Virus record (IMG/VR): IMGVR_UViG_3300040759_000032
Location: 1 to 64,000 of that record
Origin: a virus
Direction: 5' to 3' (one strand)
DNA: 64,000 nt
A model generated the notes under the pieces. It saw nothing but the letters and a program-made list of their open reading frames with translations, did not search any database and had not been told where the DNA came from. Made by a program: the position numbers and the translations under genes. Shown here one piece after another: positions 55,078 through 63,180 of the stretch; the first letter of the stretch is position 1; each line of letters opens with the position of its first letter.

Positions 55078-55412
55078 GCCGTCACCCCAGCAACTGCGTT
55101 CTCAACGTTTTCGGTGCCGCTTTTCGCGGCGGGTGCGGACATGGCGGCGATGAGCGCGCCTGCCGCGGTCTCGACCCTCTCGGCGGCGGCGATGAGCTTC
55201 GCCTCGTCCGGGTCCGTCTCGTCCCTGAAGAGCGGGAGTCCCGCTTCCCAGAGCATCGCGGCGGGGTCGAGCGCCTTGTAGTCGTCGAGGGCGTGGGCGA
55301 GATCGAGGATCTGCCTGCCGAGCGCCGCGCGGCGGGGCAGTCCCATCGCCTCGTGCAGGGCGGCGTGGGCCTCCCGTACCGTCTCGGCCAGGGTGCGGGT
55401 CGCGGCGCTCAC
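55074..55412 (-). CDS. hypothetical helical protein
   Basis: 112 residues from a GTG at 55412. Helical throughout, with ILDLAHALDDYKALDPAAML and a C-terminal Ala-rich helix (ETAAGALIAAMSAPAAKS). Precedes the RecB-like gene with an ATGA overlap. Unknown. Confidence 0.6.
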   Translation of the reverse strand: MSAATRTLAETVREAHAALHEAMGLPRRAALGRQILDLAHALDDYKALDPAAMLWEAGLPLFRDETDPDEAKLIAAAERVETAAGALIAAMSAPAAKSGTENVENAVAGVTA

Positions 55413-56155
55413 AGGTCGCCGCCAGGGTGGCCGAGGGCGAGCGCGGTGTCGGCGGCGTCGCGGATCCGCTTCTCCTGCGCGGCCAGCTCGTCGGCCATGC
55501 GGGCGACCTCGGCGCGCGCCGTCTCCGCCGCCGTGGCGATCCCCTCCGCGGTCTGCCGCGCCCACCCGGCGGTGGACCAGCGGACATGACGGCCGACGGG
55601 CCTGATCTCGTCCAGCCCGCACCAGTTGACCGGGAGGCCTTCCCGCCGGCCCATCTCGCGAGCCGTCTGCCGGAACAGGGGCAGCCCGCCGCTGCGGGGC
55701 TTGCGGACGTCGGCGGTGAACCTCGCGGCCCGCGCCCGGTAGTCGGGGGCAGGTCGCGCGCCGGGGACGGGGATGGCCTCCAGTCCGTGCAGGAGCCGCG
55801 TGTACTGGTCAGTGGTCTCCGGGACATGCCACCGCGGAGGGATGGCCGGGTACGGCCCCGGCGCGGGAGGCTCGGCGGCCGGGGTGAACGACGGGGCCGG
55901 GGGCTCCTCAACGGGAAGGGCGTCCACCACCTCCCGGACAGCGGCGAACGGCGCGGTCAGGTACGGTTTCCCCGTGGTCGGCAGGGGGCTCCCGTCCGAC
56001 ATGACGACGCCGGGGCGTCCGCCGGCGAACGACGGCACCGGGATCGGGCGGTGAACCGGGTGATCCGGGGGCAGCGTGGCCAGCGCCTCCGTGAGCGCCG
56101 CCTCGCTGAGATGCCTCGGGGCGCGGCGGCGGGGCAGGAACCGGAGGCCGCTCAC
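55409..56155 (-). CDS. hypothetical protein with a coiled-coil tail
   Basis: 248 residues from a GTG at 56155. Starts VSGLRFLPRRRAPRHLSEAA; proline-rich middle; HVPETTDQYTRLLHGLEAIP and WCGLDEIRPVGRHVRWSTAG; then a C-terminal coiled coil (ARAEVARMADELAAQEKRIR). Unknown. Confidence 0.6.
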   Translation of the reverse strand: MSGLRFLPRRRAPRHLSEAALTEALATLPPDHPVHRPIPVPSFAGGRPGVVMSDGSPLPTTGKPYLTAPFAAVREVVDALPVEEPPAPSFTPAAEPPAPGPYPAIPPRWHVPETTDQYTRLLHGLEAIPVPGARPAPDYRARAARFTADVRKPRSGGLPLFRQTAREMGRREGLPVNWCGLDEIRPVGRHVRWSTAGWARQTAEGIATAAETARAEVARMADELAAQEKRIRDAADTALALGHPGGDL

Positions 56156-56520
56156 GAGGTCGCCCCGCTTCCCGCGGTCGACGAGCGGAGGGCGGCCGCG
56201 CGGGCCTTGAGGTCGGCGAACCCCCGGTCGGGGCGCGCGACGCTCGCGGTGAGCTTCACCGCGCCGAACGGCTTCTCGGCCTTCTGCCCGCCCATGCCGT
56301 CGGGAAGGACCCTGACCCGCCATGCCGCCGCGACCCGCGTCAGCCAGGCGAGCTTGCCCTCGTAGTGGAGCCCGTCCGGGACGGGGATCTGGATCGTCAC
56401 CTTCTCCGGGACGCCCACAGGATCAGCGGTGGTGACGAAGTCGATCAGGCGGTGCAAGTCGGCCAGGAGGGCGGCGCGACTGCGCCCGGCCCCTTCGGCC
56501 TCATCAGTGATAGCGGTCAT
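56152..56520 (-). CDS. hypothetical protein
   Basis: 122 residues. Helical start (RAALLADLHRLIDFVTTADP), then a beta-rich part with EKVTIQIPVPDGLHYEGKLA. No cysteines. Last of the genes downstream of the hairpin at 56609. Confidence 0.6.
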   Translation of the reverse strand: MTAITDEAEGAGRSRAALLADLHRLIDFVTTADPVGVPEKVTIQIPVPDGLHYEGKLAWLTRVAAAWRVRVLPDGMGGQKAEKPFGAVKLTASVARPDRGFADLKARAAALRSSTAGSGATS

Positions 56521-56608
56521 TCCGTCTCGCTCCGATCATCCGGGTTATCGTTGTGTCTCCGGATCGCTCCGGTCCGGGTCCGCCGGTGACGTCGGCGGCC
56601 CCTGGGGT

Positions 56609-56632
56609 CCCCCCGTCCTCGCGGGCGGGGGG
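56609..56632. terminator. GC-rich hairpin between early genes
   Basis: CCCCCCGTCC (56609-56618) pairs with GGGCGGGGGG (56623-56632), one mismatch, loop TCGC. It may attenuate the leftward unit between the genes at 56643 and 56520. No U run, so termination strength is uncertain. Confidence 0.5.
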
Positions 56633-56642
56633 CTTCAAATCT

Positions 56643-57107
56643 CTAGGCGGCCTTCGCCGCGATCTCGGCTAGCGCGTCGGCCACGGTCCCGCCCCCCGCG
56701 AGCAATGGCCGGACCTGTTTGTAGAAGGCCGTGAAGTCCCTCTGCCGCCGGTCGGCGGAGGTCCTCGCGTTCCTCGTCTGCGCGAGCAGCATGGACTTCG
56801 CGTGCTCAAGGTCGGCCGCGGTCATGTCGAGGGTTGCCGTGTACCGGCCGACGCTGGTGAGCATCGCGGGGGGGACGCCGGGGAACAGGGCGGCCTGGAA
56901 CAGGTCGCCGCTGGAGCGGTTGGCCTTGACCCAGTAGCCGACCTGGGAGGCGGCGAGGACGGCGGCCATCTCGTCGAGGAACTCCGGCCGGGCGAGGATC
57001 GCGGCCTTGACGGCCTCCGCGGCCTCGGCCTGCTGCCGGTCGCCGGCCAGGACCTGCGCGCCGTGGTCGGCGACGGCGGCCTTGAGCCACTCGGGGGGCT
57101 TCCTCAT
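56643..57107 (-). CDS. hypothetical protein
   Basis: 154 residues from ATG 57107. Helical, with KPPEWLKAAVADHGAQVLAG, LFPGVPPAMLTSVGRYTATL and RDFTAFYKQVRPLLAGGGTV. Coupled to the zinc-ribbon gene upstream. Unknown. Confidence 0.6.
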   Translation of the reverse strand: MRKPPEWLKAAVADHGAQVLAGDRQQAEAAEAVKAAILARPEFLDEMAAVLAASQVGYWVKANRSSGDLFQAALFPGVPPAMLTSVGRYTATLDMTAADLEHAKSMLLAQTRNARTSADRRQRDFTAFYKQVRPLLAGGGTVADALAEIAAKAA

Positions 57108-57328
57108 GCTGTCCTCCGGAGGGGGATGACGTTGGGGTCGGTCACGGGGGCCGCGACGCGGCAGTTCCGGCCGCAGCCCTTGCAGCGGGTCGTCTTCGCG
57201 CTGTCGCGGGCCTCCTGCCGGTGACCGCACCGCCCGCACTCGACGGTCACGTAGGTGACCACCTCGTGGTACTCGACGGTGCGGGCGCTGTTCGGGACGA
57301 CGGAGTCCCGGACCGGGGGGCGGGTCAC
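57104..57328 (-). CDS. zinc-ribbon protein
   Basis: 74 residues from a GTG at 57328. VTVECGRCGHRQEARDSAKT and CKGCGRNCRV form a complete zinc ribbon. Overlaps the XRE gene by 4 bp. Confidence 0.7.
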   Translation of the reverse strand: MTRPPVRDSVVPNSARTVEYHEVVTYVTVECGRCGHRQEARDSAKTTRCKGCGRNCRVAAPVTDPNVIPLRRTA

Positions 57329-57636
57329 GCCGACTTCCTGTAGGGAGCGGGCTGGCCCCAGTGCGTGAACGCAGTCAAGGGATCCATAACGCCGCCGCTC
57401 CCTGCGGCTCGGCAGGGGGCCTCGGCGTCCTCGTCTGCGAGCAGGTCCTCTGGTGCCGTGTCGGGCAGCTCCCTGGCGATCCGGACGATGACCTCGAAGC
57501 TGACGAACCGCTGGCCGCCGGACTCGATGTTGGCGAGGGTCTTGTACTTCACGCCGGCGAGCTCGGCGAACGGCGCGAGTTTCACCCCGAGCCGCCGGCG
57601 TCTCTCGCGGATCTCTGATCCCTTGACTGCTGGCAT
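57325..57636 (-). CDS. XRE-family regulator, leftward arm of the switch
   Basis: 103 residues from ATG 57636. GSEIRERRRRLGVKLAPFAE, GVKYKTLANIESGGQRFVSF and RIARELPDTAPEDLL form the HTH. It is divergent from another XRE gene at 57825 across a region with repeated AGGAA half-sites. It is likely one of the two opposing repressors of the early leftward promoter. Confidence 0.82.
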   Translation of the reverse strand: MPAVKGSEIRERRRRLGVKLAPFAELAGVKYKTLANIESGGQRFVSFEVIVRIARELPDTAPEDLLADEDAEAPCRAAGSGGVMDPLTAFTHWGQPAPYRKSA

Positions 57637-57648
57637 GCACGAAACAAT

Positions 57649-57807
57649 AGGAAGCAAGAGGAAGGTATGTCAAGTCATCGGAAGTGATTGACCGGATCGT
57701 GACCCTGTGGCCTAATCAATGGGAACCCACAGGAACGAAGCGGAAACAACATTGCTGCCACCGGAGGCACGTCAAGCTGACCCCGCATTTGATTCCTACA
57801 ATTTCCT
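57649..57807. promoter_or_regulatory. divergent switch region with AGGAA-N5-AGGAA sites
   Basis: Two exact AGGAA-N5-AGGAA elements: 57649-57663 on the + strand and 57793-57807 on the minus strand. A third near copy (AGGAA-N5-CGGAA) lies at 57731-57745. An inverted repeat CCTGTGG/CCACAGG occupies 57704-57710 and 57727-57733. The outer two sites sit just before the starts of the two divergent XRE genes. Direct 10-bp spacing of AGGAA fits one helical turn, as for HTH dimers or tandem monomers. Confidence 0.65.
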
Positions 57808-57824
57808 AGTGCATGGTTGTGGCC

Positions 57825-58502
57825 ATGAATCAGCCTCACGAGGACCTGGCGCGCCTCGCCAGTTACGTCGTAGGCGCGCGCATCAAGGCGGGCTTCGCCA
57901 CCCGCAAGGACTTCGCCGCCGCGACGGGCATCACGGCGCGCACCCTCGGCAAGCTGGAGACTGCCGCAGGGCGCGTCTCCGCCGATACCCTTGCCCGCGT
58001 CACCGGGGTGCTCGGGTGGACTCCCGACTCCCCGGCGCTCGTGATGGCCGGGCGGGAGCCCGTCCCGGCCGGCGGCCGGCCGGAGCCGCCATCGCCGCCG
58101 CCGAGGCTCTCCGTCGCCCCGAGCCTCCCTCCCGCCGGGAGGCTCGGGGAATGGCTCACGAGCCTCCCCGACGAGGACATCGTGCGGGTGGTCGCCCACG
58201 ACCCGCTGCTCCGCCAGGTCTGGAACCTGGAGGACGGCACGGGGAAGCCGGCGGACCGGGCGCAGAGGATCGCGATGCTCGTCGTGGTCCTGACGCCGGT
58301 CGACCCGCTGGCCGCCGGGGTCGCGGAGAGGCACGAGGGAAGCGCGGGGTTAGGGCGCGCCGAAATCCCGCATATGAAGGAAATAGTAAAGATCCGGTCA
58401 CCCTCTGTCGTGCTCGTTAATAAGTCGTTAACCTCAGAAATGCCGCCCGTAGCAGGGCGCACGGCGCGCAAGCCGCGTCGCGCCCATTCACAGGAGGAAT
58501 GA
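57825..58502 (+). CDS. XRE-family regulator, rightward arm of the switch
   Basis: 225 residues from ATG 57825 (an in-frame GTG precedes it). ARLASYVVGARIKAGFATRK, DFAAATGITARTLGKLETAA and VLGWTPDSPALV form an HTH. A Pro-rich linker leads to a C-terminal helical region (LGEWLTSLPDEDIVRVVAHD). No autoproteolysis motif seen. Divergent from the XRE gene at 57325 and overlapping the next rightward gene by 4 bp. Candidate lysogeny regulator. Confidence 0.82.
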   Translation: MNQPHEDLARLASYVVGARIKAGFATRKDFAAATGITARTLGKLETAAGRVSADTLARVTGVLGWTPDSPALVMAGREPVPAGGRPEPPSPPPRLSVAPSLPPAGRLGEWLTSLPDEDIVRVVAHDPLLRQVWNLEDGTGKPADRAQRIAMLVVVLTPVDPLAAGVAERHEGSAGLGRAEIPHMKEIVKIRSPSVVLVNKSLTSEMPPVAGRTARKPRRAHSQEE

Positions 58503-58858
58503 AAGGCACCGCCCTCCCGCCCCCCCGGCGGGAGGAAGCAGGGGGGGAACACCAGAGCATGAACGATCCGATTGCGCGCGCCCCCGAGGCCGCGATGCTG
58601 GACCTCACCGCCCGCGCGCTGACGGCCGTCGAGGCGCTGATCGCGCTCCTCGGCCAGCGGGGCCCGGCGACGGAGATCACCCTCGCGACGATGGCGGCCC
58701 TCGAGCTCGCCGCCCCGCTCGGCAATGTCCGCCTCAGCGCCGAGCTGCTCGCCGGCTACGGCCGCCGGCGATGGCAGGAGGGATTCAGGGCCTGCGAGCA
58801 GGCGAGGGCCGCCGGGGAGGAGGCGAAGGCGGGACCGCGCCTGGTCTCCTCCCGTTAA
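58499..58858 (+). CDS. hypothetical helical protein
   Basis: 119 residues from an ATG coupled to the preceding stop (ATGA); ATG 58559 with GGAGGAAG upstream gives 99 residues and is also plausible. Helical, ending in an Ala/Glu-rich helix (RRRWQEGFRACEQARAAGEE). Its 3' end overlaps a converging leftward gene by 74 bp. Confidence 0.6.
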   Translation: MKGTALPPPRREEAGGEHQSMNDPIARAPEAAMLDLTARALTAVEALIALLGQRGPATEITLATMAALELAAPLGNVRLSAELLAGYGRRRWQEGFRACEQARAAGEEAKAGPRLVSSR

Positions 58859-59135
58859 CGGGCCGGCGACGCTCCGGTAAAGGGCGCGCCGGCTCCCAGC
58901 AGGGGCGCCCCCTCCCGGACGGCAGCCCCTTCCCGTCGCCGGAGGCGTCCAGCCGGCACGTCCAGGCCGCGCCGCCCGGCCCGGCCATCTCGCCGCGCTC
59001 GGCGATGGGCTCGGATATCAGGATCACCTCGACGAGCAGCCTGGCCGACGACTCCGCCGCGCTGTGCCCCTGCGCGACCGGCGGCAGGTCGTCCCGTCCC
59101 GGCCGCACCACCCAGTCAAATCCGATGTCCGGCAC
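58785..59135 (-). CDS. hypothetical protein
   Basis: About 116 residues from a GTG at 59135. PDIGFDWVVRPGRDDLPPVA and EVILISEPIAERGEMAG are protein-like. The C-terminal third is Pro/Arg-rich and overlaps the rightward gene, so the true end may be earlier. Unknown. Confidence 0.5.
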   Translation of the reverse strand: MPDIGFDWVVRPGRDDLPPVAQGHSAAESSARLLVEVILISEPIAERGEMAGPGGAAWTCRLDASGDGKGLPSGRGRPCWEPARPLPERRRPVNGRRPGAVPPSPPPRRPSPARRP

Positions 59136-59497
59136 CTCACGCCCCCTCCGACGTCCATCCTGGCGCTTTCCGGGCGCCCCGCGCGGCGCAATTCCGCGTA
59201 ACGCCATTGCGACGGTAACTGCGACGCCCCGGCCGCCGCCGGGCCGGCGATCGGCACCCACCGCACCCGGCCCCCGGCCCCGACTCTCGCCCGCCACCTG
59301 TTCCCGGTCCGGCGGTAGCCGGACGTGAGCGTGCGCATCCCGAGCTCCGCGACGACCTCATCGACGACAGCCTCGGCCGCCGCGCCGCTCCGCAGGCGGG
59401 CCGCCGCCGACCGCCGGGCCGCCCGCGGGTCGTCGCTTATCCCCCGCGCGCCGGAGGCCGGCCCGTCGGCCTGCCACTGAAACGCGACGGCGCTCAC
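59024..59497 (-). CDS. hypothetical protein, uncertain 3' end
   Basis: 157 residues from a GTG at 59497. VSAVAFQWQADGPASGARGI and a helical part with VVDEVVAELGMRTLTSGYRR, then RWRARVGAGGRVRWVPIAGP, look genuine. The last 35 codons are Arg-rich and overlap the next gene by 112 bp. The adjacent frame ends at 59137, right where a coupled stop would be expected, so a small frameshift near the 3' end is possible. Confidence 0.5.
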   Translation of the reverse strand: MSAVAFQWQADGPASGARGISDDPRAARRSAAARLRSGAAAEAVVDEVVAELGMRTLTSGYRRTGNRWRARVGAGGRVRWVPIAGPAAAGASQLPSQWRYAELRRAGRPESARMDVGGGVRCRTSDLTGWCGRDGTTCRRSRRGTARRSRRPGCSSR

Positions 59498-59820
59498 GGC
59501 TCGTCCGGGACGAGCATCGGCAGCGGCACGTCCGACGGCAGGGGAAGGGCCCCGTCCCGCCAGACGGCGGCCAGCTCGGCCGGGGTCAGCCGGTCGAGCC
59601 GCTCCTGAACGCACAGGGCCTCGGCGAGCCCGGCCAGGTCCCGCATGGCGAGCGTGCTCCGCAGCAGCGACCCCGGGCCGTCCAGGCGCTCCGCCCCGTC
59701 CCGGACGGCGAACCACAGGCCCCGGGACTCGTACAGCCGCCACCGGGGGAACGTCTCGCCCAGCATCCCCTCGGTGACCTCCCCGAGGACGCTCAGGTCC
59801 CGCGGCCGGGAGCCGGTCAT
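59494..59820 (-). CDS. hypothetical protein
   Basis: 108 residues from ATG 59820. RDLSVLGEVTEGMLGETFPR, WRLYESRGLWFAVRDGAERL and RDLAGLAEALCVQERLDRLT. A small alpha/beta protein, actinobacterial type, sometimes next to XRE-TPR regulators. Function unknown. Confidence 0.65.
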   Translation of the reverse strand: MTGSRPRDLSVLGEVTEGMLGETFPRWRLYESRGLWFAVRDGAERLDGPGSLLRSTLAMRDLAGLAEALCVQERLDRLTPAELAAVWRDGALPLPSDVPLPMLVPDEP

Positions 59821-60023
59821 GACAGGGCCACCATGTCCCAGCTCACCATGTCCGGGTCGATCGGCGCGGCGAGGTGCCCTCCGTCCTCGCACGACTCGCT
59901 GCCCGTCTCCACGTGGACGGCTCTCCGCTCCTGCTCCGGCAGGAGCGGGTTGCCCTCGAACCTCGCCGCCTTCCGGCACCACCTGCAGCGCAAGCCCGCC
60001 CCCGGCCGTGTCATCTCCATCAC
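59817..60023 (-). CDS. small zinc-binding protein
   Basis: 68 residues; three in-frame ATGs at the start. LRCRWCRKAARFEGNPLLPE and HVETGSESCEDGGHLAAPID give a CxxC plus Cys/His site. Overlaps the gene at 59494 by 4 bp. Confidence 0.6.
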   Translation of the reverse strand: MMEMTRPGAGLRCRWCRKAARFEGNPLLPEQERRAVHVETGSESCEDGGHLAAPIDPDMVSWDMVALS

Positions 60024-60090
60024 TCCGCGCTTTTGACGTGACTGCTCGTGCGGCAGACGCTACGCGCGGACCTGCGGAAACGGCAACGGC

Positions 60091-60116
60091 CCTTCGCCCC
60101 GGCCAGCGGGCGAAGG
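60091..60116 (-). terminator. hairpin after the XRE-TPR gene
   Basis: CCTTCGCCC (60091-60099) pairs perfectly with GGGCGAAGG (60108-60116), 15 bp below the stop of the regulator at 60131. No U run. Confidence 0.55.
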
Positions 60117-60130
60117 TGCAGAAGCGCAGG

Positions 60131-61312
60131 TCACAGAGGCAGTCTGACGGCCTCCGCGAGGTCACGGAGATCCTCCGGCAGCGGCCCGCGCCTCCGCTTG
60201 ACGACGCCCTCGAGGATGTCGCGCGCGTACTGCTGGTTGGGGAGCCATTCCGGCGCCTGCGCCCGCAGCTCGCCGAGCACCCCGACGACGTCGGCGTACT
60301 CCCGGCGCATCGCATGGGCGGAGGCGACGTCGAGGCGGTGCCGCAGCGCCTGCGCGGGCTCGATCGAGGGCAGCGATCCCCGGACCCGGTCGGCGAGGGC
60401 GAGCGTCTTGTCCGGCCGCCAGCTCAGCGCCGCGCTCTCCGCCGCGATCACCATCACCGTCGCAGGGCCGAACCGGGCCGTCGTCGCCGGGCTGAACGGG
60501 ACGTCCCGCCCGATCCTGGCCGCCGCCGCCCGCGCCAGCGACAGGGCGTCGTCGGCCTCCCCGGGCCGGTTGTCGGTCGTCATCGCGTTCGCGACGTACA
60601 GCAGCATCTTCCCGTAGCCCGCCAGCTCCCCGGAGTTCGCGCGGGAGAACCTCGGCTCCGCCCGGTCGGCCCACTCCACGGCGAGCGCCCCGGCCTCCGC
60701 CGCGCGCCCCTGCCGCAGCAGGCACCAGCACATCATGGAGACGGCCGCCAGGGTGTCCGTCAGGTCCGGGGCGGCGTCCAGGGCGAGCCGGGACGCGGCC
60801 CACGCGTCGTCGAACTGGCGGGTCATGTTCAGGAACCACGCGGTCGCGGCCAGCGCCTTGCTCTTGGCGGAGCGGTCGTCCTCCGTCCCGTCGAGGGACA
60901 GGGCGTCGCGGACCAGGCAGGGCAGCGCCAGGCGGGCCCGCGAGTACTCCGCGGACCGCCACGCCGGGCCGAGCGCGGACAGCGACGCCAGCACCCCCGC
61001 GGGCGTCGCGGGCTCGTCGGGCTCGGGTTCCGGGGACCGGCGGTAGAGGGCGTCGCGGACGTCCTCCCACGCCTCGCCCGGCACCGGCTGGTGCTCGGGC
61101 TCGCCGGGGACGGACAGGTCGCTGGTGCGCACGTGGAGCGCCTCCGCGAGCGCGTGGAGGGTCTCGTTGCGGGGATGGCCCGCGTCCTGCTCCACCGTCT
61201 TCACCGTGCGCAGGGAGAGCCGGGAGAGCCGGGAGAGATCTTTTTGGGTGAGACCGCGCAGTTTCCGCGCTCTCGCGACCCGCTCTCCGACGGTCGGCAA
61301 TGTAGAATCCAT
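60131..61312 (-). CDS. XRE regulator with TPR-like helical domain
   Basis: 393 residues. Residues 8-65 form the HTH (ERVARARKLRGLTQKDLSRL, LSLRTVKTVEQDAGHP). Residues 110-385 are helical pairs typical of TPR-like repeats (e.g. RAAEAGALAVEWADRAEPRF, YADVVGVLGELRAQAPEWLP). This is the layout of actinobacterial XRE-TPR regulators often paired with DUF397 proteins; one DUF397 gene is in this window at 15297. It may sense a peptide or partner protein. Confidence 0.85.
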   Translation of the reverse strand: MDSTLPTVGERVARARKLRGLTQKDLSRLSRLSLRTVKTVEQDAGHPRNETLHALAEALHVRTSDLSVPGEPEHQPVPGEAWEDVRDALYRRSPEPEPDEPATPAGVLASLSALGPAWRSAEYSRARLALPCLVRDALSLDGTEDDRSAKSKALAATAWFLNMTRQFDDAWAASRLALDAAPDLTDTLAAVSMMCWCLLRQGRAAEAGALAVEWADRAEPRFSRANSGELAGYGKMLLYVANAMTTDNRPGEADDALSLARAAAARIGRDVPFSPATTARFGPATVMVIAAESAALSWRPDKTLALADRVRGSLPSIEPAQALRHRLDVASAHAMRREYADVVGVLGELRAQAPEWLPNQQYARDILEGVVKRRRGPLPEDLRDLAEAVRLPL

Positions 61313-61472
61313 GTTGGACCTCGTTCGCTCGTTCGGTAGCCTCGCATCTCCCAGCGTACGCGCGGGGTCTAGTTTTTGCCGGAGCGTGATTCCCCCGTGA
61401 CTGGCGTGACCTGCGTGGCTCCCCTTGCGCGAGGGAAACGCGAGGGAAAGCGGCGCGCTTGCTAACGCCGCC

Positions 61473-61497
61473 GTTAATTCGGCCGACGCTAATTAAC
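61473..61497. promoter_or_regulatory. GTTAATT/AATTAAC inverted repeat
   Basis: GTTAATT (61473-61479) and AATTAAC (61491-61497) form a perfect 7-bp inverted repeat with an 11-bp spacer. It lies in the gap between the Thg1 gene stop and the start of the XRE-TPR gene, about 160 bp upstream of that gene. Candidate operator; more GTTAAT strings surround it. The rest of the 200-bp gap shows no gene. Confidence 0.5.
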
Positions 61498-61513
61498 CTC
61501 GGCGCTGCATTCG

Positions 61514-62347
61514 TTAATCATGAGCAGAGGCGGCGGCCTCGGCCCGGTGCAGGGACGGCAGCGGCGGGATGATCTCCGCGAGGAACGACCCCGGCTCGGC
61601 CTTGAAGTCCGGCGCGGCCTGCGTCACCCAGAAGGAGCGGACGGCGTCCACGGTCAGCTCCTCGCCGTTCCTCTGGTCGACGTACGTCACGGCCTCTTCG
61701 GAGGACATCCGCGCGCACACCCGCCCCCGCTTCGCGCCGCCGGGGTAGTCGTTCCAGTTGACGCCCTTCTCCGACCACAGAAGCTCCTGCAGCTGGCCGC
61801 CGTTGAGCCCTTGGAGCCGCTTGTGCGGGAAGTGCGCCTGCGCGGCCATCGACACCGAGTTGCGGAGGCAGTCCCGCTGACGCCAGACGAAGTAGTTCGC
61901 GACCTCCACCGGGTCCGGGATGGTGAACACGCGGGCGTCGAACGTGGCCCGGCCGCCGAGAACCGACCAGCCTTCCGACTCGGCCGCCCTCGCGAGCGCG
62001 AACTCGGCCGTCGCCGTCGAGGCCGCGAGCGACGCCATTTTCTGCACCCCGCCGCCGAACCACGGCTCGGTGCCGGCCGACCCGAAATCCGCCAGCAGCA
62101 CCGAGATCTCGTCGGACTGGGCGTAGGCGAGCACCGCCCCCGTCATCTCCCGGCACAGGGCGGCGGTCGTGGCGTCCATCGCGCGCATGAACGCGTCGTC
62201 GAACGGCTTCTCGGCGTGCCGCAGGTAGCTGTGGAAGGCCCGGCCGTCAACGCGGCAGATCGTGTAGGTGCGGCGCGGCAGGAGCATCCGGGTCGTCGCC
62301 TCGTAGCGCTTCATCCGGTCGCCGAGGGCAGTCGAGTCGCTTGACAT
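61514..62347 (-). CDS. thg1: Thg1-family 3'-5' RNA polymerase (tRNA-His guanylyltransferase-like)
   Basis: 277 residues from ATG 62347; ATG 62359 is an alternative and the long upstream frame looks non-coding. RTYTICRVDGRAFHSYLRHA and VLAYAQSDEISVLL carry the two metal-binding Asp residues (about 34 and 79) of the Thg1 palm. FVWRQRDCLRNSVSMAAQAH and KRLQGLNGGQLQELL follow the family pattern. Thg1-like enzymes extend RNA in the 3'-5' direction and repair truncated tRNA 5' ends; bacterial forms often lack the G-1 role. Fits a tRNA-repair theme with RtcB, an RNA ligase and a CCA-adding-type enzyme. Confidence 0.9.
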   Translation of the reverse strand: MSSDSTALGDRMKRYEATTRMLLPRRTYTICRVDGRAFHSYLRHAEKPFDDAFMRAMDATTAALCREMTGAVLAYAQSDEISVLLADFGSAGTEPWFGGGVQKMASLAASTATAEFALARAAESEGWSVLGGRATFDARVFTIPDPVEVANYFVWRQRDCLRNSVSMAAQAHFPHKRLQGLNGGQLQELLWSEKGVNWNDYPGGAKRGRVCARMSSEEAVTYVDQRNGEELTVDAVRSFWVTQAAPDFKAEPGSFLAEIIPPLPSLHRAEAAASAHD

Positions 62348-62734
62348 GAGCGCAATCATCCCAGGCGGGTTGTGCAATATCGTGCAGCGGCGATTTTGAT
62401 CGTGCGCCGCCCCGGCCCCGCCGCGGACGCGGGGCAGTCTGACGGTGCCGCTTTCGAACCGGGTTATGCGTGACCTGCTGAGCCGGGGTGCTTGATCTGC
62501 TGACATGGGCGAGCGACGGGCACGGCGATTGCGCAAGGGGGCGGCCACGTGGGGTGGCCGCCCCTTCGTCATCGGGACGCCCCGCGCAGATTCGCTCAAG
62601 CCTCGTTAAGCTCGCCCATCCCCTTGACGCCCCGCCGAATCCCCGGCGAGCATGACATCGCCTGCAACGCGGTCGAGGGAACGCGCAGGTTGTTCGGGGG
62701 GCGGCCAGCGGGGAACTGGCCGCCCCCGCTCGTC
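62348..62734. other. intergenic region with two similar hairpins
   Basis: A 387-bp gap without a convincing gene. Two near-identical hairpins: GGGGCGGCCAC/GTGGCCGCCCC (62538-62548 with 62554-62564) and a 12-bp GGGGGCGGCCAG/CTGGCCGCCCCC pair (62697-62708 with 62716-62727). A 20-codon frame on the minus strand lies between them (ATG near 62658). They look like terminators or a small RNA unit upstream of thg1. Nothing else is clear. Confidence 0.5.
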
Positions 62735-62932
62735 TTACCGTCCCGGCGCGAGCAGCTCGGCGAGCGTGTCGAGGCGGACGGCCAGGCCCTCCGCCTCGGC
62801 CTCGGCGAGGTCTCCCGCCATCGCCCGTCGCAGGCCCTCTCTGACCTCCGCAGGCCCCCCAACCTCAACCGCGGCGATCCCCATCCTCGCCAGGGACGCG
62901 ACGAGGCGCGATGACAAGGCGACAGTATTCAC
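62735..62932 (-). CDS. small helical protein
   Basis: 65 residues from a GTG at 62932. Helical with ALSSRLVASLARMGIAAVEV and a long acidic helix (GDLAEAEAEGLAVRLDTLAE). No good ribosome site, so the start is uncertain and the transcript may be leaderless. A hairpin follows its stop directly. Confidence 0.5.
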   Translation of the reverse strand: MNTVALSSRLVASLARMGIAAVEVGGPAEVREGLRRAMAGDLAEAEAEGLAVRLDTLAELLAPGR

Positions 62933-63118
62933 GAGGGGGGAAATCTCCGGCAGGGGGAAGGCGCGATCGCGCGACTCCAGCCTATCGGGCCGGACGACGG
63001 CGCTAGGCTGGTCTCCGAAGGCGCCGTCGACGCACCTAGAGTCTGAGCCGTGACTTGCGCGTCGTGCACCATAGCGGCGGCGGCGGCGCCTCCAGGCTAA
63101 GGCTCTCCGGGCCTGAAC

Positions 63119-63155
63119 AGGGCGGCAGGCCCCCGGACGAGGACTGAGCCGCCCT
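63119..63155 (-). terminator. hairpin after the FxSxx peptide gene
   Basis: AGGGCGGC (63119-63126) pairs with GCCGCCCT (63148-63155). It lies about 25 bp below the stop of the peptide gene, without a U run on the minus strand. Confidence 0.5.
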
Positions 63156-63180
63156 GAGTCTTTCACGGCCGCAGGCGAGC

